From Carallia brachiata (taxonomy: Eukaryota; Streptophyta; Magnoliopsida; Malpighiales; Rhizophoraceae), in contig JADCRB010000046.1 in the NCBI GenBank assembly GCA_021464245.1, positions 4,474,220-4,538,219 of the forward strand: a stretch of DNA of 64,000 nt, given 5' to 3'. A program made the translations under genes and the position numbers. A model generated the notes under the pieces. It was not told where the DNA came from, searched no databases, and worked only from the letters and a program-made list of their open reading frames with translations. Numbering within the stretch: position 1 is the first letter of the stretch; each line of letters opens with the position of its first letter. Shown here piece after piece: positions 36,422-52,319 of the stretch.

Positions 36422-36790
36422 CTACAGAGACTTACGGCGGGCCGGCGGGTCGAGCAACGGGAGGGGGTTTGGAAAGAAACCCACAGCCCAAAGCTTGCCG
36501 GGAGCCTTGGGTGACGGGGGCCCAACGTTTGGTGATGGTGAAGGATCCTTTATGGCCGTCCGATGATATGATGGTAGTCTCATATTCTGCGCTGTCGATC
36601 CCGGCCGAACGCTATGGGATGCCCGCAGCTCTCTGAAATCTTTGATTTCCGACATCAACCCTGTTGAACATCCTACACTGTGGGAGGGCTTCAGTTTGCC
36701 ATATTCCCCTCTCGAGAACACGTCGTCCCATACTAATCCTGAGGATCCTTGCCTTCTGAATGATGTTGTAGACCTTTGCAAAGTTGCCAT
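36422..36790 (-). CDS. MAPK kinase substrate-like small protein (At1g80180 type)
   Basis: Single-exon gene on the minus strand, 122 aa. Start chosen at 36790 (MATLQRSTTSFRRQGSSGLV), because this conserved opening followed by WDD is the signature of a small plant family whose Arabidopsis members are MAPK phosphorylation substrates. An upstream in-frame ATG at 36811 would add seven residues and lacks support. The middle carries further serine-rich basic segments, and the C-terminal half has Ser-Pro sites (SPSPNVGPPSPKAPG) expected of MAPK targets. A GA/CT-rich stretch lies just upstream. Three overlapping plus-strand open frames are shadows of it. Confidence 0.85.
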   Translation of the reverse strand: MATLQRSTTSFRRQGSSGLVWDDVFSRGEYGKLKPSHSVGCSTGLMSEIKDFRELRASHSVRPGSTAQNMRLPSYHRTAIKDPSPSPNVGPPSPKAPGKLWAVGFFPNPLPLLDPPARRKSL

Positions 36791-36888
36791 TTGCCCCTCT
36801 CTCTCTCTCACACTGTCTCTCTATGTGTTATGAATAGTTATATGTAATGCATATTTATACGCACGCTATCATTATTTATTGATATGTT

Positions 36889-36995
36889 TTTTTTTTTTCT
36901 ACTAAAAGGCAATGCCCATAAAAAAGAAGTAGGAATTGAACCCTGATTCTCCTTTTAGAACAAGACCAATTAAATTAAGTAGTCGGTGTTTTGTA
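36889..36995 (-). repeat. tRNA-derived SINE fragment with strong box B
   Basis: The minus strand reads CAGGGTTCAATTCCTACTTC, matching the pol III box B consensus GGTTCGANTCC with one change. An A-rich tail follows (T-run at 36889-36899 on the plus strand). The upstream part has a weak box-A-like TTAATTGGTCTTG. No complete cloverleaf forms, so it is not a tRNA gene. Confidence 0.5.
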
Positions 36996-38985
36996 CGGTT
37001 CTTTTAAGGAATAGGAGAGTGGAAGAGTATCCCATTGGCATCAATAATGTTTTGGATTCAAAAGTCTTGACACGCATCCCTAGTGACAAAAAAAATACAT
37101 AAAAAAGAATAAATATTGATGGACCGGTAATTTTTATGTTGGATTATATGCTGAATGAAATTAGAATTGTTATTTTTAAAATTATAACTGATATTTTTGA
37201 ATCAGTTGTTATTTTTACATTTTAAAAATATCAGTCGCAATTTCAAAAATAACAACCGCAGTTTTGTTCGACACAAAATTTTAAAATAAAAATCAAAGAA
37301 CACGTAATTACACTCTGTAAAAAAGACTCTTCATTTTGCAAAGAAACAAAAGTCAGACGAGGAGAAAACAAAAAATGACAAAAAAAAGCATATAAGATAA
37401 CAAAGTCAGAAAATGGAATTTTGGGAAGTTGAATTAAGATCCTCTGATGCGATTTTTCGATCAATCTGTTACAGTTCACACTGAAGTCCACTACTTTGAG
37501 GATGGCGACAGCCAGACACATGTCTAAACTACTAAACAAATGATTTTTTTTTTTTTGACTGAAACTAAACAAATGATCTAGTGATCTACAATATCACTCT
37601 TAAAATGTTAGCCGGATAGTTTAGTTCTTTGTCCATGAGTAGATTAAGGGAATAAACTATTTGTGTGGTATGATTGGTTATAGGATCCTATCCATGTAAA
37701 AATTTGTATATTTAAATTATTAAGTAGCGGAATTAAATCCGCGACTTATAATATGAGATTTGTCATAATTATTTGATCTCTTCATAATTTTTAGATATAG
37801 AATTATAATACTTTTTAGTTACATTACTCATATTTTTTTATTTATTGAATTAAAAAACACGTGAATAAAATGTTTTCAGACTAAGACAAGATGCATTGAC
37901 TTGTTCATACATATATTTCCCTATGAAATTCCAATAAAATGTGCAGTTAACGGATTGGAGTTACATTTAAGATACTGTTACTTTAACAAAGAGAACTTCC
38001 AATAGCCTGTTCAAGTTAGAATTATTAGTACTAGTGCTTTATTGTTAGAATTATTCAAAAGCAATGTATTTTTAAAAATTGTTTAACTATCGAAATCCCT
38101 TTAATAAAACGTGTTGACATTCTTCAACTCAATGTAAATTATTGGAGCTTTCTAATCCACTCTACTTGCTATCAATGGTGCTTACTTATCCTCTCAAAAA
38201 AAAAAAAAGGATTTTTTTTAAAAAAAAAACAACGGTGCTATCACTTGCTGTATTTTTGACAACACAAATTTACATAAATTTACGCTCCAATATTTTATCA
38301 CTTAATTTTTTTGCTTAATTATTATCCCTCTCGAAGGGCTTGATACTACGTTAAATTTGCTCTTTTTTGACATGGAGCTATAAAAATAAGAGTAAGGAAA
38401 CTTGAAATGCTCTCTTTTTAATTTTTATTATCTTTTTTAAATTTTTATTAAATCTTTTTTTGAGGAAATTTTTTATTAAAACTTGCTATTTCATAATCTT
38501 AGTATTGACATTTGATATTTGACAAAGGATTCATATCACGAAACAAAGAGGAAAATGAACCAAAAAAAAAAGTTGAGTTGAGAGAGAAAAGATGACTAAG
38601 ATTGAAAACTAGGATTTGAAAAGATGACTAAAATGTTGACCAAGATGACTAAGATTAAAGCTAATTGGGATCACTGATTTGGCCACATTAGCATCCACTT
38701 CAGCGGCTACGCAACCAATTAACGGCCAATTCGAAAAAACAAATGGTTCCGACTCTTTCGTGAACTTTTTTTAACGAAAAAGACCTATATTAGACATTCT
38801 CATATTTACTGATCAAATTTGAAAAATCAAGAAATTATTGACCAAAAATTAAACTTATTCTGTTTAATTGGCATAATATCTTTGGTTTTATACTTTATTG
38901 TCATGGCAGGCGTCATGTTCAGATTGTTGTTGATTTTTCTCAGAGTTCTTAAGCATTAACACAATATATCATAATATGAGACTTA
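36996..38985. other. AT-rich spacer
   Basis: It contains the fold-back element at 37120-37300, described separately. Otherwise it has homopolymer runs and no recognised gene. Confidence 0.45.
37120..37300. mobile_element. Fold-back MITE related to 11035-11197
   Basis: The left arm GTTATTTTTAAAATTATAAC and right arm (reverse complement GTTATTTTTGAAATTGCGAC) pair, both followed by TGATATTTTT. Weaker pairing extends about 25 bp outward. The loop again has TTATTTTTACATTTTA, as in the 11-kb element. Confidence 0.5.
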
Positions 38986-39265
38986 GGTCCGTTTGTTTGC
39001 TGTAAAATAATTTATATTTATAAAATATTTGTAGAAAAAAATATTTACAGTAAAAATAATGATTTTTCTTTGTCACTTACTTATAACACAGTTTATATTT
39101 TTTCTGAAAATAACTTCAGCTCTGTAAAAGGAGAAGTTATTTTATTTGAAAATCTGAAAATTTTTTTCAAATTCTGCTTATATAAAATATTTTTCGTGAA
39201 ACAAACGCCGAAAAATTTATAAAATTTTTTTCTTGTAAAATGTTTTACATGAAACAAATACACCC
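38986..39265 (+). mobile_element. Tourist/Harbinger-like MITE, TTA target duplication
   Basis: It starts GGTCCGTTTGTTTGCTGTAA, and its end is GTTTTACATGAAACAAATAC ACCC, whose reverse complement is GGGTGTATTTGTTT. It is flanked by TTA (38983-38985 and 39266-39268). 44353-44632 is a related 280-bp copy in reverse orientation. The TIR and 3-bp TTA duplication fit PIF/Harbinger. Confidence 0.65.
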
Positions 39266-39269
39266 TTAA

Positions 39270-40393
39270 TCGACAAAATTTGAAAACACCAATATCGCAG
39301 CATCGCGGTAATTTTGGAAAATTTTGAGTAGACATATGTGTGAAATAGAAACAGTGAAAATAGAAATAAAGGTATTCTCCATCAAGCTGAATTTCTGATC
39401 CAGTAGCTAAAGCGTCAAACATGAAAATAGGATGCGATTCTTATTATCATTGCATTCCATCGGATGTCCCGTGGTTGATTAACTTTCTGTTTTCTTGATT
39501 AAACCTTCTGTTTTCTTGATTAACTTTTGATATTTACATTTCTACCACATTCCTTACAGGGAACGCATAGCAATTCCCTGGTATCTACAATTTTTCTCTT
39601 TGGTTGCTTGTTTGATGTTTCTTTTCTTGTTCTTGTTGCTGTCGTTGTTGGCTGCTGCTACTTGTCTCAGCAAGCACCAATCAGTGCTTTGCCGTTAAGG
39701 CAAAAATATGGTTAAGTACGGCCGTTTTATTAACACATTTGGACAAGTATTTTTCGGGTCCAAACTCCACAAGCGCTTCCCTCCCAGCCATGCTCACAAA
39801 CCAGAAACGCGAGCCTCGAACAATTACGTCTAGGATGAAACTTGACCACAACATTTAACAGGAACATACTAAACAACCATGTACAGCATACATCAAGGAT
39901 AGTTGCTGAAGCTACAAAAAGGTCTCTGTTATATAGGATGAATCAATATCCAAAGATGAAATTCACCAAAATGTCAGAGAGTAAAGCAAGCTGATGGAAA
40001 TTCTTGTACAAATGAACCAAACCATGATGGGAATATTTGTGAGCAGCTCTGTACAGAAAATGAGCTCAACACGAACGATGAAATTGTCACTCGAACAAGC
40101 AGAACTAAGACAGATTTATGATCTAGGTTAAGATTCTCGGTGAGTAAGAAGGCTATTTAGAGGATCTTTACCATCTATAAGAACTTTCTCAACGCCTTCA
40201 TTATCTCTTTGTCGAGGGAGAAATTAGAAATGGAAAATGTATATTCACCAGGAAATGGCGGATCATGGGTCCGAAACATCCAAGACTCGGAGAATAGGCC
40301 ACACAGCTTGACAGCCAAGATGGCATTGTCTTTTCTATTATCATAGTCCTATCAGATTTTTGCAATTCTTTCCAGCTCAGAGGATCACAATTT
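39270..40393. other. Spacer and 3'UTR of the CCCH gene
   Basis: No gene recognised. The less AT-rich part from about 39730 is the likely 3'UTR of the CCCH gene. Confidence 0.45.
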
Positions 40394-43300
40394 TTAATTA
40401 CCACTGCCACTGTTGTTTTCATTTGCAGGTCCCAGTATCCTTTTTCCTTTGAGGATTTCACTCAGAGGTTTAGGACCGTCAAAGTCTGCTTTTGAGATGC
40501 TACTTGTATGTCCTATTTTCCCAGTGCAATCCCCATTTTCTTCAGCCTTTTTCTTCTCTTCTTTAATCTGAGAAAGGGTTTTTGGTCCTGTAAATCCAGT
40601 TGATGACTGAGTAGATCTCGTCTCTCTAGGACCTGTTTTCCTTCGGGCTTCGGACGGAAACAACCTCCTGGAAGACATCCTTTTTCCCTTGTGGTGCTGC
40701 CTAGAAATATGCAAATGGGAGTGCCTTGGCCAGCCATGCAGGTTAGTGCCATTTGAGAGAGTTCCATTGTCTCCAAATAATTCAGCAGCATCATTTCCCA
40801 CCACAGATTTCAATCTTCCCCGCAGCGGCTGGTTTGTACCATGCCTTCGAGGCCTGTCACGATTTCGAATAACCAAACGTCTCTTTGATGATCGAATAGA
40901 TGAGCAGCCATCAATTATTCTGCGATTCCTCAAGTGGTCTCTAAGATCCATTCCCCTCCTCTTGTTGATTTTCAAGTTTACAGGCAAGAGATCCCTTTCC
41001 TGGGGTGATAAGGTATCATACATACTACCGTGTGGGTGGCAAGAAACTTCTCCAATATCATCAAAGACTTGCACATTATCTACAAAATCAGAAGAATCAT
41101 ACATCTCATGTTCATATAAATGTTCTGCATCAGGATATGCAGGGTCATACTCAACAGACTCGTCAAAACCATAACCCAGCAGCTGGCTATGTTCCCTCTC
41201 AAGGGCCAGTGGGTGCTCATTAGGGTCCATATGACCCAAATCCTCCAAACTCCCATCCACAAGAACATCAAAACCCGGGGAGGATTCCCACCGCTCCTCT
41301 GGTTCAATACTGTCATCAAATTGCTCTTGCAAACTCTCATCTGCACTCATGTGAGATCCATTTTGAACATAATCTTCTGCTGGAGTCAAAAAACCAGGCT
41401 TAAGTGCAGCAGCTTCTTCATGTTGAGACGCAGCAACCTGAGGAGAGGGGCTTTGCTGCAATACAGGTATAGGGGCTGGCTGTGGGGCATTCTCTCTAGG
41501 CTGCAATTTCGAATTCATGGCTGCAGTTGGAGCCATTACTGATGGATTAATGCACACCTCTGTCACTGGAGACACGGCATCACTGCCTTTGGATGTCTTA
41601 TGACCTGATGGAAGCACATTGGTCACCACGGTGGCAGTTTTAACAGACTTGCCAGCAGGTGCGCTGCCATCAGGGCCATGCAAAAAGGAGCACCTATGTC
41701 CCTTATTACAGAAACCATTAAAATAGAAGTAACAAGGAACATTTGTCTTGTTTACCGAAGGAGCAGACTGATATGCAGAGGAATCTGAATCTGGCAGCGC
41801 TTCTTCAGCATTCTTATCCAGCGGCTGATAAAATAACAGTATATTTCAAAGAAATAATCACAAGAAAATCGTAAGGATAGTAATTGCTGACAAATGATTC
41901 CAACAGACGATGAACAACACCCATGGAGAGGATAAGCAAAAGAAAAACTTCAAGACTGATGCATAAGATTATAAATGCATCTTAAATGCTTCAACCAAGG
42001 ACTGCTCAATGTCTAAGCAGACAAGCTTATTTCCATTAAGTCATGCAATGTCATGGGTTTATTCTTTAAACAGTTAAAGAGAACCCATACAATAAATTCT
42101 GAACAAGATTCAACTATCACAGAGAGGTGACTATTCTTCATTCAGCCATTTAACTCTATCAACACATTCATTGGGTCTTCCATGACGTGCGTTCAACAAT
42201 TTTTAAGGGTTGGCATGCTAGCCACCGTGCCATTAATCTTGTTCAATAAACTACTATACTGAACCCACCAAATCTTAACTGATTTCAACAAAAAAAGGGA
42301 GGGGAGGCAGGTTCAAATCCGTCTTAAAAAGGGGGGAGGGTTCAACTCCTTCTTTAAAAAGGGACAGCAGCCAAACAGTGTTTCCTTAGGCCCATATGTG
42401 CTGCCAATTACCTTCTTTCTGAGTGTTTAGCCAAAAGGAAATCATAACAACGTTTTCTCATAGAATGGTTTTAAAAGTTCTTCGAGCAGACACCACAATA
42501 CATCAATTTCATTTTGTTATTGCATGAACAAATAACCATTTCATCCATCCCACACAGACAACCATTATTTGAAGAAAGATTGAGGCCCCACACAATAAAA
42601 CTACAACATATAATTAGCATCAAATGGATCAGCTATGCACGAAAATAAAAAAATCAAAGTTCCAAAGAGCATTTCAACAGGAAAGATGAACCAAACAGAA
42701 CCAGAAGCTTACGGGATGTCTAAAACCACAAGTAGGATTAAGACAATTCCCAGCCAGCCAATACCAGCAATCTCTTGGATTCAGCCTCGCAATCTCATTG
42801 TGCCGGTACTCGCAATCGATCCCCTGGACACATCAACAAAAATTAGGACACATTAACAATGAAAAAAAAAAAACAGTTAAAATTTTAAAAAAAATCACTC
42901 TAACGTGAATTATATTTATAGGGCTCTTTTAATAAATCGTTATTAAGTCGAACACCCAACTGGAACATTACAACTCACATTGACATTTTAACAATGAAAA
43001 AAAAAAAAAAAGAAACAGAACAAATTAAGGAAAGAAAAAAAAAAAAGAAATAGAAATGGAAAGAAACTCCAAATATGGAAACCTAACAGTTCAGGGAAAC
43101 AATACAGGTTTTTGGAAGCGATCAAAAGAGAGACAGCCACATTCCACCGATCAAATTCAAGAAAACCCTAACTCGCGAGCAAAACAAAAAGAAAATTTAA
43201 AAAAAAAAAAATTAAATCGTTCGAATAACGCATTGTAAAGCAGGGAATTCCAAGATTGACGCAGAAATTGTTCTTTTGACACAGCCATTCTGTGAAATTA

Positions 43301-43426
43301 TAAAATTAAAAAAAAAAAAGAAAAATGTTAATGTGAGAGGAACAAGAGGAGGACCTTCTTGCATGTGAGAGGAGAGGCCAAGAAATAGACGCAATCGGTG
43401 TTTCGCTTCTGCAATTCCTCCTCCAT
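40394..43426 (-). CDS. Zinc finger CCCH domain protein (three fingers, C3H17-like)
   Basis: Three exons on the minus strand: 43355-43426, 42713-42823 and 40394-41824. All are in phase 0 with GT-AG introns, giving 537 aa. Finger 1 is split by intron 1 (CVYFLASPLTCKK, then GIDCEYRH). Finger 2 is CWYWLAGNCLNPTCGFRH. Finger 3, at the start of exon 3, is CYFYFNGFCNKGHRCSFLH, a C-x7-C-x5-C-x3-H. The rest is acidic (LLGYGFDESVEYDPAYPDA), then Arg-rich (RRGMDLRDHLRNRR, SSKRRLVIRNRDRPRR). Two short related motifs close the protein, FTGPKTLSQIKEEKK and FDGPKPLSEILKGKR. Arabidopsis C3H17 and its relatives share this layout. An RNA-associated nuclear role is likely from the family, not shown here. The 429-residue third exon is the most reliable part. 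Confidence 0.9.
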
Positions 43427-43450
43427 TGTTTGTCTTTCCTTTTTGGAAAT

Positions 43451-43453
<3 letters not shown>

Positions 43454-43481
<28 letters not shown>
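43454..43481. repeat. (GA)n microsatellite in the 5' leader of the CCCH gene
   Basis: 14 GA units lie 28-55 bp upstream of the ATG at 43426. They read as a CT tract in the mRNA strand, common in plant leaders. Confidence 0.85.
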
Positions 43482-43559
43482 GTCACGGCGAAGTGAGCAT
43501 CATCTGAATGTTTAGGGTTCGCACACTCACACTCAAAGACTGGGAGCCAGCCCCAGGTA

Positions 43560-46500
43560 GAAGAAGACAATGGGATTTATGAATTTATGGGTCCAAAAAT
43601 TCTATAAAAATTAAAAAATAAAAAACCTAAAATGGACCTTTTCGTTCTCTTGTTTTGTTTTGGTTTCTAATGTACGAAGAGAACGTGGAATTTATGGTAC
43701 CAGAAGAGTTACTAATTATATAATTTATGATATAATAAATTTTTTAATAAATAAAAAAATTATATTTTAATAATATTTTTAATTTTTTTATATTTAATAA
43801 CTCAATATTTAATGATTTATATTACTTTAAAATTTTTTAAAATTTTTCAGTCTCAGTTTTTTTTTATTTTTCAAAATATTTATAAGAATATAGATAAAAA
43901 AATACCTTTAAAAATAAGCTTGAAGGGGTTTGTAAAAATAAAATAATAATAATAATAAATTTAACAGATTTTGATAAATTTTAAAGAGCCCTTATTTTTT
44001 GTCAGAAAAATATTTAGTTAGTTATATTTAATAAATATATATATAAACAAAATAAATATAAATTAGTTATATTTTTTTCATGATGTAAATAAATAAAATT
44101 AAAAATAAAAAAATTAGTTTAATGTTATTTTTTATATGTCTAGTGTTTATTATGTTTCTAAATTAATGTTACTACTTAATGATGCTTTTATTTTCTAGCG
44201 AACGCATCATTTCCTGTGGGAAGAGAAGCTTATTAATGATATTCAAGGTGGCTAGGAAAGGACATATGTCCATTTCATTATTATACGGAAAGCTTACAAA
44301 AAGTTTCTCCACAAATTCATATGTCATGCGGTAAAATATCAAAAAAAATTTAGGATGTATTTGTTTCTTATAAAATATTTTATAAAAAAAAATTTTATAA
44401 ATTTTTTAGCATTTGTTTCATAAAAAAATATTTTATATAGGTAAAATTTAGAGAAAATTTTTAGATTTTCAGGTAAAATAATTTATTCTTTTGCAGAACT
44501 AAAGTTATTTTTAGAGAAAACACAAACTGTACTATAAGTAAGTGACAAAGAAAAATTATTATTTTTACTGTAAATATTTTCTCCTATAAATATTTTACAA
44601 ATATAAGTTATTTTATAGTAAATAAACGGACCAATAGTCTTCAATTTTTTTGCTACTTTTCAAATTATTTTTAATAATAATGAAATAGATTTAGACTGAT
44701 CATTGCACATTAATCTGCTAATTAATAGCATTTTATTAGTTTCCCATTTTCTTTCTTATCAGTCTCATGGCCTTCTACTGCTGGTAACGTGTAGGAGAAA
44801 TTGAGAGAAAATTTCTCCTAATCTAAATTTCTTGTATTAATTATACTTCTTCTAAAAAAAAGAGTGTGATTATATAAATATAAAAATTAAATATAAAATA
44901 ATGAAATAAATTTATTATTTAAATCTAAACTGTTAACTATACTGAATTCATTATTTTATTAATGATTAAAATTTAAATAATACACACGTGTTGTCATTTT
45001 TTTTTTTAAATTTTATGTACATGTATTTTTTTTAAAAATAATATTGAATTAAATATGAAAAAATGTTGTTAATTTTCAGATTTAATTTTTAATTAAATCC
45101 TCTTAATTACTACTTCCCTCTATTAAGTTATTTTCATGATAATTCAAGGATTCTGTTACCTAATATAATAATCATAAAATTAATACTTTAAAATTTTATT
45201 GATTGGAGATTATATAGTAACAGAAAACAATTAACGACGCACAAATTCTGAAGTTCTCAAATATTTTTATCTCTAGAGATCCTTCTTTGTTTTTGGGAGA
45301 CTAAAAAATTGTTAAAAAAAAAAATGAATGGGTAATTGCTGTGTAACTCCTGCCACTAGCTCACCTTCTGAGAAGACAGCCAAAGGGAAAATCGAGAAAA
45401 AGGCCAATCTTTTTTTTTAGATCGTTCAGTATCTAATTTATTATTAAATTGATTAATCTGAATTGATCTGATTATGACTTCGAAGGGTAGTAAAAATCTC
45501 ACAGTAAGTATTTTATGTGACTATATTTTTAAAACTTAAAATTAAGAAATCTAATTAAACAAACTCAAATTTTTATTATCTAAATCACCGCCTGTTAATA
45601 AAGGCGAATCCTTTTTGTGGTGATAATTTTGTTGTAGCTAATGGATCATTGCCTTCAGGCAAGCTCTGTTCTTATAAAACCCAATGGCCATAATATCTCG
45701 GCTAATTTTGGTGCTACCTAACGCTGGTGAAAGGTTTACCTGCATATCAAAATTACTCATTTCTTAAAATTAAAATTTGAAATCTCTAGAATAGTCTAAA
45801 ACTTGTAATCTTTAACACTCATGTTTTAAGATTAGAATATGAAATCTCTAAAATAGTTTAAAAATTGTTATTTCCTACGATATGCAATTCCTTTTAATCC
45901 CTCTATTTCTTGACTATGAATCTGGTGGCTCCGGCTGTAACCACCCTGTCTGTTGTTATTCCCTCTTTTTTGTGTGGTTGTTGAACAAGGACATAAAAGA
46001 AAGGGAAGGGGAAAGAAAAGAAAATAACTTTTCAGGATATTCATAAAAAAGGAAAGAAAATAAAATAATGAAATAAAAAAGAGAGAAAGTTGTGAGTTAG
46101 GTACAGTAGAAGTAGTGAACACCGTTACAGTACCAAAATATTAGTGTCCGATAAATTTGCTCAATGCAATCGCCTCTCTTTTTTTATAATCAGGCCTTCA
46201 CTTTTTAAAACAAACTTCCATAAGATATATTTCTTTTTTTTTTTTGCAAAAAGTAAAGAAAGAGAGTTATTGTATTTGAGCAAAATTTTCAGGTATAATT
46301 TATCAGGTATTAGGTATTGTAATTTTTTTGATAGTAGAAAGTGAGTTTCTTTGTATTGCCAATTGCATTACTACTGGGTTTTGAGGGCTTTTGATTCTGA
46401 ATCTTGCTGAGCCAATATAGAATTTTTCTACTGCCCCTGAACATGTAGATAATGGATATGAAGAAAATACTGATTTATCTAGCCCCTATATATCATGGTG

Positions 46501-46945
46501 TCTAAAAGATGGATAATACTTTCATGGGGAAAAACCAACAAACACTTTGGTCACCACTAATATTACATTACATTACGTGCTTATTATACTATTCCAGGCT
46601 ACTTTTTCACCGCAGTCTCTTGTCTCTCGTTCCTTTGCTTGATCTAGAAGGACTTAATCACTGCACAATTGGAACCCTTAGCTTTGACTGGTCTACTGTT
46701 GCTGGCGTCTTGGAGTGTCCTATATATATGAAGAAGAAAAATTTGCCTAAATGATTCTCTAAGTCGCTAGCCAGTAGCAATGGTGGACCTGTCAAGGCCA
46801 TTATACCCAGAAACTATTGAGTCCATCTACATCCAGCAAACGAACAGAGGAAGATAATGCAGTGAAAAAGTAACGTGGAACAGTGTAAAAATGTAATAAG
46901 CAATGCTACGTATAAAGACAGTGGTGAAGAATCGCAGGCAATGCT
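43560..46945. other. Gene-poor AT-rich region
   Basis: Promoter side of the CCCH gene, then AT-rich DNA. It contains the MITE at 44353-44632. No coding gene is recognised. Confidence 0.45.
44353..44632 (-). mobile_element. Tourist/Harbinger-like MITE, inverted copy of 38986-39265
   Basis: 280 bp against 280 bp for its relative, with the same ends in reverse order: it starts GGATGTATTTGTTTCTTATA and ends TAGTAAATAAACGGACC. It shares the central AAGTGACAAAGAAAAAT block. The flanks (TTA left, AAT right) do not give an exact target duplication. Confidence 0.6.
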
Positions 46946-46949
46946 ATCA

Positions 46950-47110
46950 CGAACATCCTCAGGGACAGATAGTTTGCAATCTGACTTCCAAAGGAACCAA
47001 GGTACCCAGTGACTTGCAGCTTCATGAACAACTTGAAATCTCCCAAATCTCTCGTTGATAAATTCAGTAGACTGGCCAAATTGAACACAGCAGCATAACA
47101 GATTACCCAT
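46950..47110 (-). pseudogene. HIR (hypersensitive-induced response) protein fragment, frameshifted
   Basis: From the ATG at 47110 the minus strand reads MGNLLCCCVQFGQSTEFINE, then RFGRFQVVHE and WVPWFL. These match the myristoylated N-terminus of plant HIR/prohibitin-domain proteins. The next part (GSQIANYLSLR) is in another frame; a run CCTTTGG near 46988 has one T too many. Similarity stops at about 46955, far short of the normal about 285 residues, and no further exons are seen. A dead duplicate fragment. Confidence 0.7.
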
Positions 47111-47129
47111 CTTCTCTGCACACAAATAA

Positions 47130-48761
47130 ATTTTCCAGGGAACAAAATGGGAATGTATTAGAACGAGACATCAACCGCCTTTTTTAAAAAAAAAAGAAAA
47201 GCAAAATTTTTGTGGGAAAAACAGAAGACATCATTATTTTGCCAGATGCAAAGCAAATCTCTTCATTTTTAGGTTCTCTGAGTTTCCTTATCCTTTACTT
47301 ACTACATTAAAGCGAGCCCTCAGTTACCCAATATTTCACAAGTCATTTCCATTTTTCAATTGTATGTTAGTTTTTATTCTAATATATTAAAACAATGGAT
47401 AAATAATATATTTAGATAGAAAAGAAAAAAAATTCTAAAAAAATTAGCATCAATATGTGGGGCTCCCACATCGTAATTTAAGTCTCTTTTTGCATTAAGC
47501 AAGGGGAGAAAGACAATGCAAAAACACATATATGAAGTACGTGCAGCGCATCCCACCACCGCATGCAGCAAATGTTAATCAGATAACAACAAACAAAAGT
47601 GAATCACCGACTTACTTACAGCACTTTCCCCCTTCAATGGAGCCAATGATTTCCCATATTAACCCTGAAATTATTCAGCCTTTACCTGCACCAGCTCCAT
47701 CTCGAAGAAAGAATCTTGCATTTCTACAAACCAAAAAAAAAAAAGAACGAAAGAAAAAAAAAAAGAATCCTAATCCCACCAACATTTGAAAGATGCTGGA
47801 GGTTTCTCTGTCAGGGTCGGCAACTTGAAATATTAGGTGAGGGAGGTGATCCTAAAGATTGGTGGTGGGCTATGTGCCCACCACCAAGCTTGGAGTAAGT
47901 ACATGGTTCTTCAATAATGCCCATTACTAGGCCATGCCATTTATAAATTGGCTTAAAAATGAGAACAAATTGATGCCGATAAGCAAGTGGTCAGTTGTTG
48001 AACACTCGAAATTTTTGGAGGAAAGTACGGAGCTACTTGAGAGAGGGGACGTTGTCTTGTGGAGGAATTTTTGCAGGGTGGTTTGGTGTGGCTGCTCTTT
48101 AATTTTCTTTTGTATTTTTGAATCAATTGTCAATAAATATGCACGATTTGCCAATATTTTAGGTTAAAAGGATTGAAGGAAGATGGAATGTTTGTTTTTG
48201 TTCAAGTTTAAGCCACTGATAACTCCTTATCTTAGTTTAAATTTCTGATCTGTTTGTTCAGAACTTTTATATTAAACATCAATTACCAAGTTACTTTTCT
48301 TTTATGCTGCATTGCATTATTTTGGGAAGATGGAATTAAGAATGAAAATTGTGTTACTTTTTTCATTCGGATAATTGATTAGCCCAACCTTTGCTCTAAA
48401 GGCACGCCCTCCCCGTAAATTTTTATGAATACTTTGCAGAAAAGTTTACCTGAAATGTACTAACATTGTATTTGCAAATTGATGACATGGATCACCGAAA
48501 ATATGAGTCCACACCTACTCAATGTTAATACTTTTTTAAAAAATTATTCGAAATCCGTGCAATGCACAAGCCTAATTCTAGTATAATTATAAAGCTGACT
48601 ACACCGTTAAACATTATTGCAATTGTTATGGTACGGAATTAGAACAAAATGTTGCTCCCAAACCCAATCACTGTAGGAAGAAGATAATGATGGAAGTTTT
48701 GAGTGTAACGACCTTCGAACGATACGAGTATAATTTTTCGAAGTTTGAGATGTTCAGACAG
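47130..48761. other. Spacer with no gene seen
   Basis: AT-rich with poly-A runs. 47453-47470 has a small perfect palindrome around GTGGGGCTCCCAC. The last part is the 3'UTR of NUDT19. Confidence 0.45.
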
Positions 48762-52244
<3,483 letters not shown>

Positions 52245-52319
52245 CAGCACGGATACGTCTGCTGCATTGGATTTGGAGGGTTCATTTGTAACTGTTGCTT
52301 TCGTTTGGTCTTGATTTTT

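Noticed and set aside
36313..36833. Plus-strand open frames of 107, 74 and 63 codons
   Set aside because: Shadows of the MAPK-substrate-like gene on the other strand, which has the family opening motif.
36925..36970. Possible tRNA gene from the strong box B
   Set aside because: No paired acceptor or anticodon stems. The A-rich tail points to a SINE.
40689..41542. Plus-strand open frames of 161 and 140 codons
   Set aside because: They are antisense shadows of the long third exon of the CCCH protein, which has clear homology and correct splice sites.
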